Origin: CAG-791 sp963593905 | GTDB taxonomy: Bacteria; Bacillota; Clostridia; Lachnospirales; Lachnospiraceae | Length of the DNA: 48,619 nucleotides | Direction of reading: 5' to 3' | NCBI GenBank assembly: GCA_963593905.1 | Contig: CAVBBL010000017.1 | Location: 1 to 48,619, forward strand | Shown here: piece by piece, positions 48,576 through 48,619 of the stretch | Position numbering within the stretch: position 1 is the stretch's first letter | Layout: each line of letters begins with the position of its first letter | Position numbers and translations under genes: made by a program | The notes under the pieces: model-generated | Seen by the model: the letters and a program-made list of their open reading frames with translations, nothing else | The model's database searches: none | Told to the model about the DNA's origin: nothing

Positions 48576-48619
48576 TTCTGAGCAGCTATGCTGCGAAGAG
48601 GCGACGAGAATTTCAGATT
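48564..48619 (-). repeat. dispersed leader repeat, family A, at right edge
   Basis: In minus-strand sense it reads CTGAAATTCTCGTCGCCTCT, TCGCAGCATAGCTGCTCAGA and AATGAGGATTAATATA. The position matching the truA start codon is ATA. The copy may continue past the window. Confidence 0.75.

Overview
The window is typical of a Firmicutes chromosome, most likely Clostridia and plausibly Lachnospiraceae. The evidence is the gene order, a zinc-type S14 and zinc-type L36, a four-cysteine adenylate kinase lid, an L10-type rplJ leader, and RpoB/RpoC of low-to-mid G+C Gram-positive character. The genus cannot be fixed from the sequence alone. Nearly all core genes lie on the minus strand, so transcription runs from high to low coordinates.

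Layout in transcription order (right to left). The right end (44.3-48.6 kb) is accessory: a LrgA/LrgB membrane pair (minus), convergent with an MscL channel, plus a self-regulated MarR-MATE efflux pair (plus). Next come a GH127 beta-L-arabinofuranosidase and a ProX-type prolyl-tRNA editing protein. The information-processing block then starts with rplJ-rplL behind an L10 leader with attenuator, then rpoB-rpoC, rpsL-rpsG-fusA-tuf, each with its own sigma-A-like promoter. A second accessory island (21.5-26.6 kb) holds a MATE transporter, a small alarmone synthetase and an RlmI-like methyltransferase, set among unusual repeats. After it come S10-spc (rpsJ to secY, ending in a terminator), adk-infA, and rpmJ-rpsM-rpsK-rpsD-rpoA-rplQ (ending in a terminator). 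Last are the ECF energy module ecfA1-ecfA2-ecfT, truA, and rplM-rpsI, which runs to the left edge.

The ribosomal, polymerase, elongation-factor and Sec genes form a growth-rate-controlled set divided by promoters, terminators and structured leaders. EcfA1/A2/T form the shared motor of vitamin importers. The alarmone synthetase is the natural stress counterpart of the ribosomal operons beside it.

The least expected content is non-coding. (1) A dispersed leader module of roughly 45-75 nt, hairpin plus Shine-Dalgarno, sits directly before truA, ecfA1, ecfA2, the ProX gene, lrgA and lrgB, with another copy at the right edge, and before none of the ribosomal genes. Two copies share an identical 41-bp core flanked by duplicated hairpins. 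(2) A 248-bp cruciform element lies at 22134-22381. (3) At least eight unrelated short tandem repeats (units of 7, 12, 14, 14, 15, 18, 19 and 19 bp) are confined to intergenic DNA. (4) Several candidate ribosomal leaders are visible: switch-like hairpins before rpmJ, a duplicated 28-nt motif shared by the rpmJ and rpsM leaders, a duplicated hairpin before rplQ, and an rpsL promoter buried inside a terminator stem.
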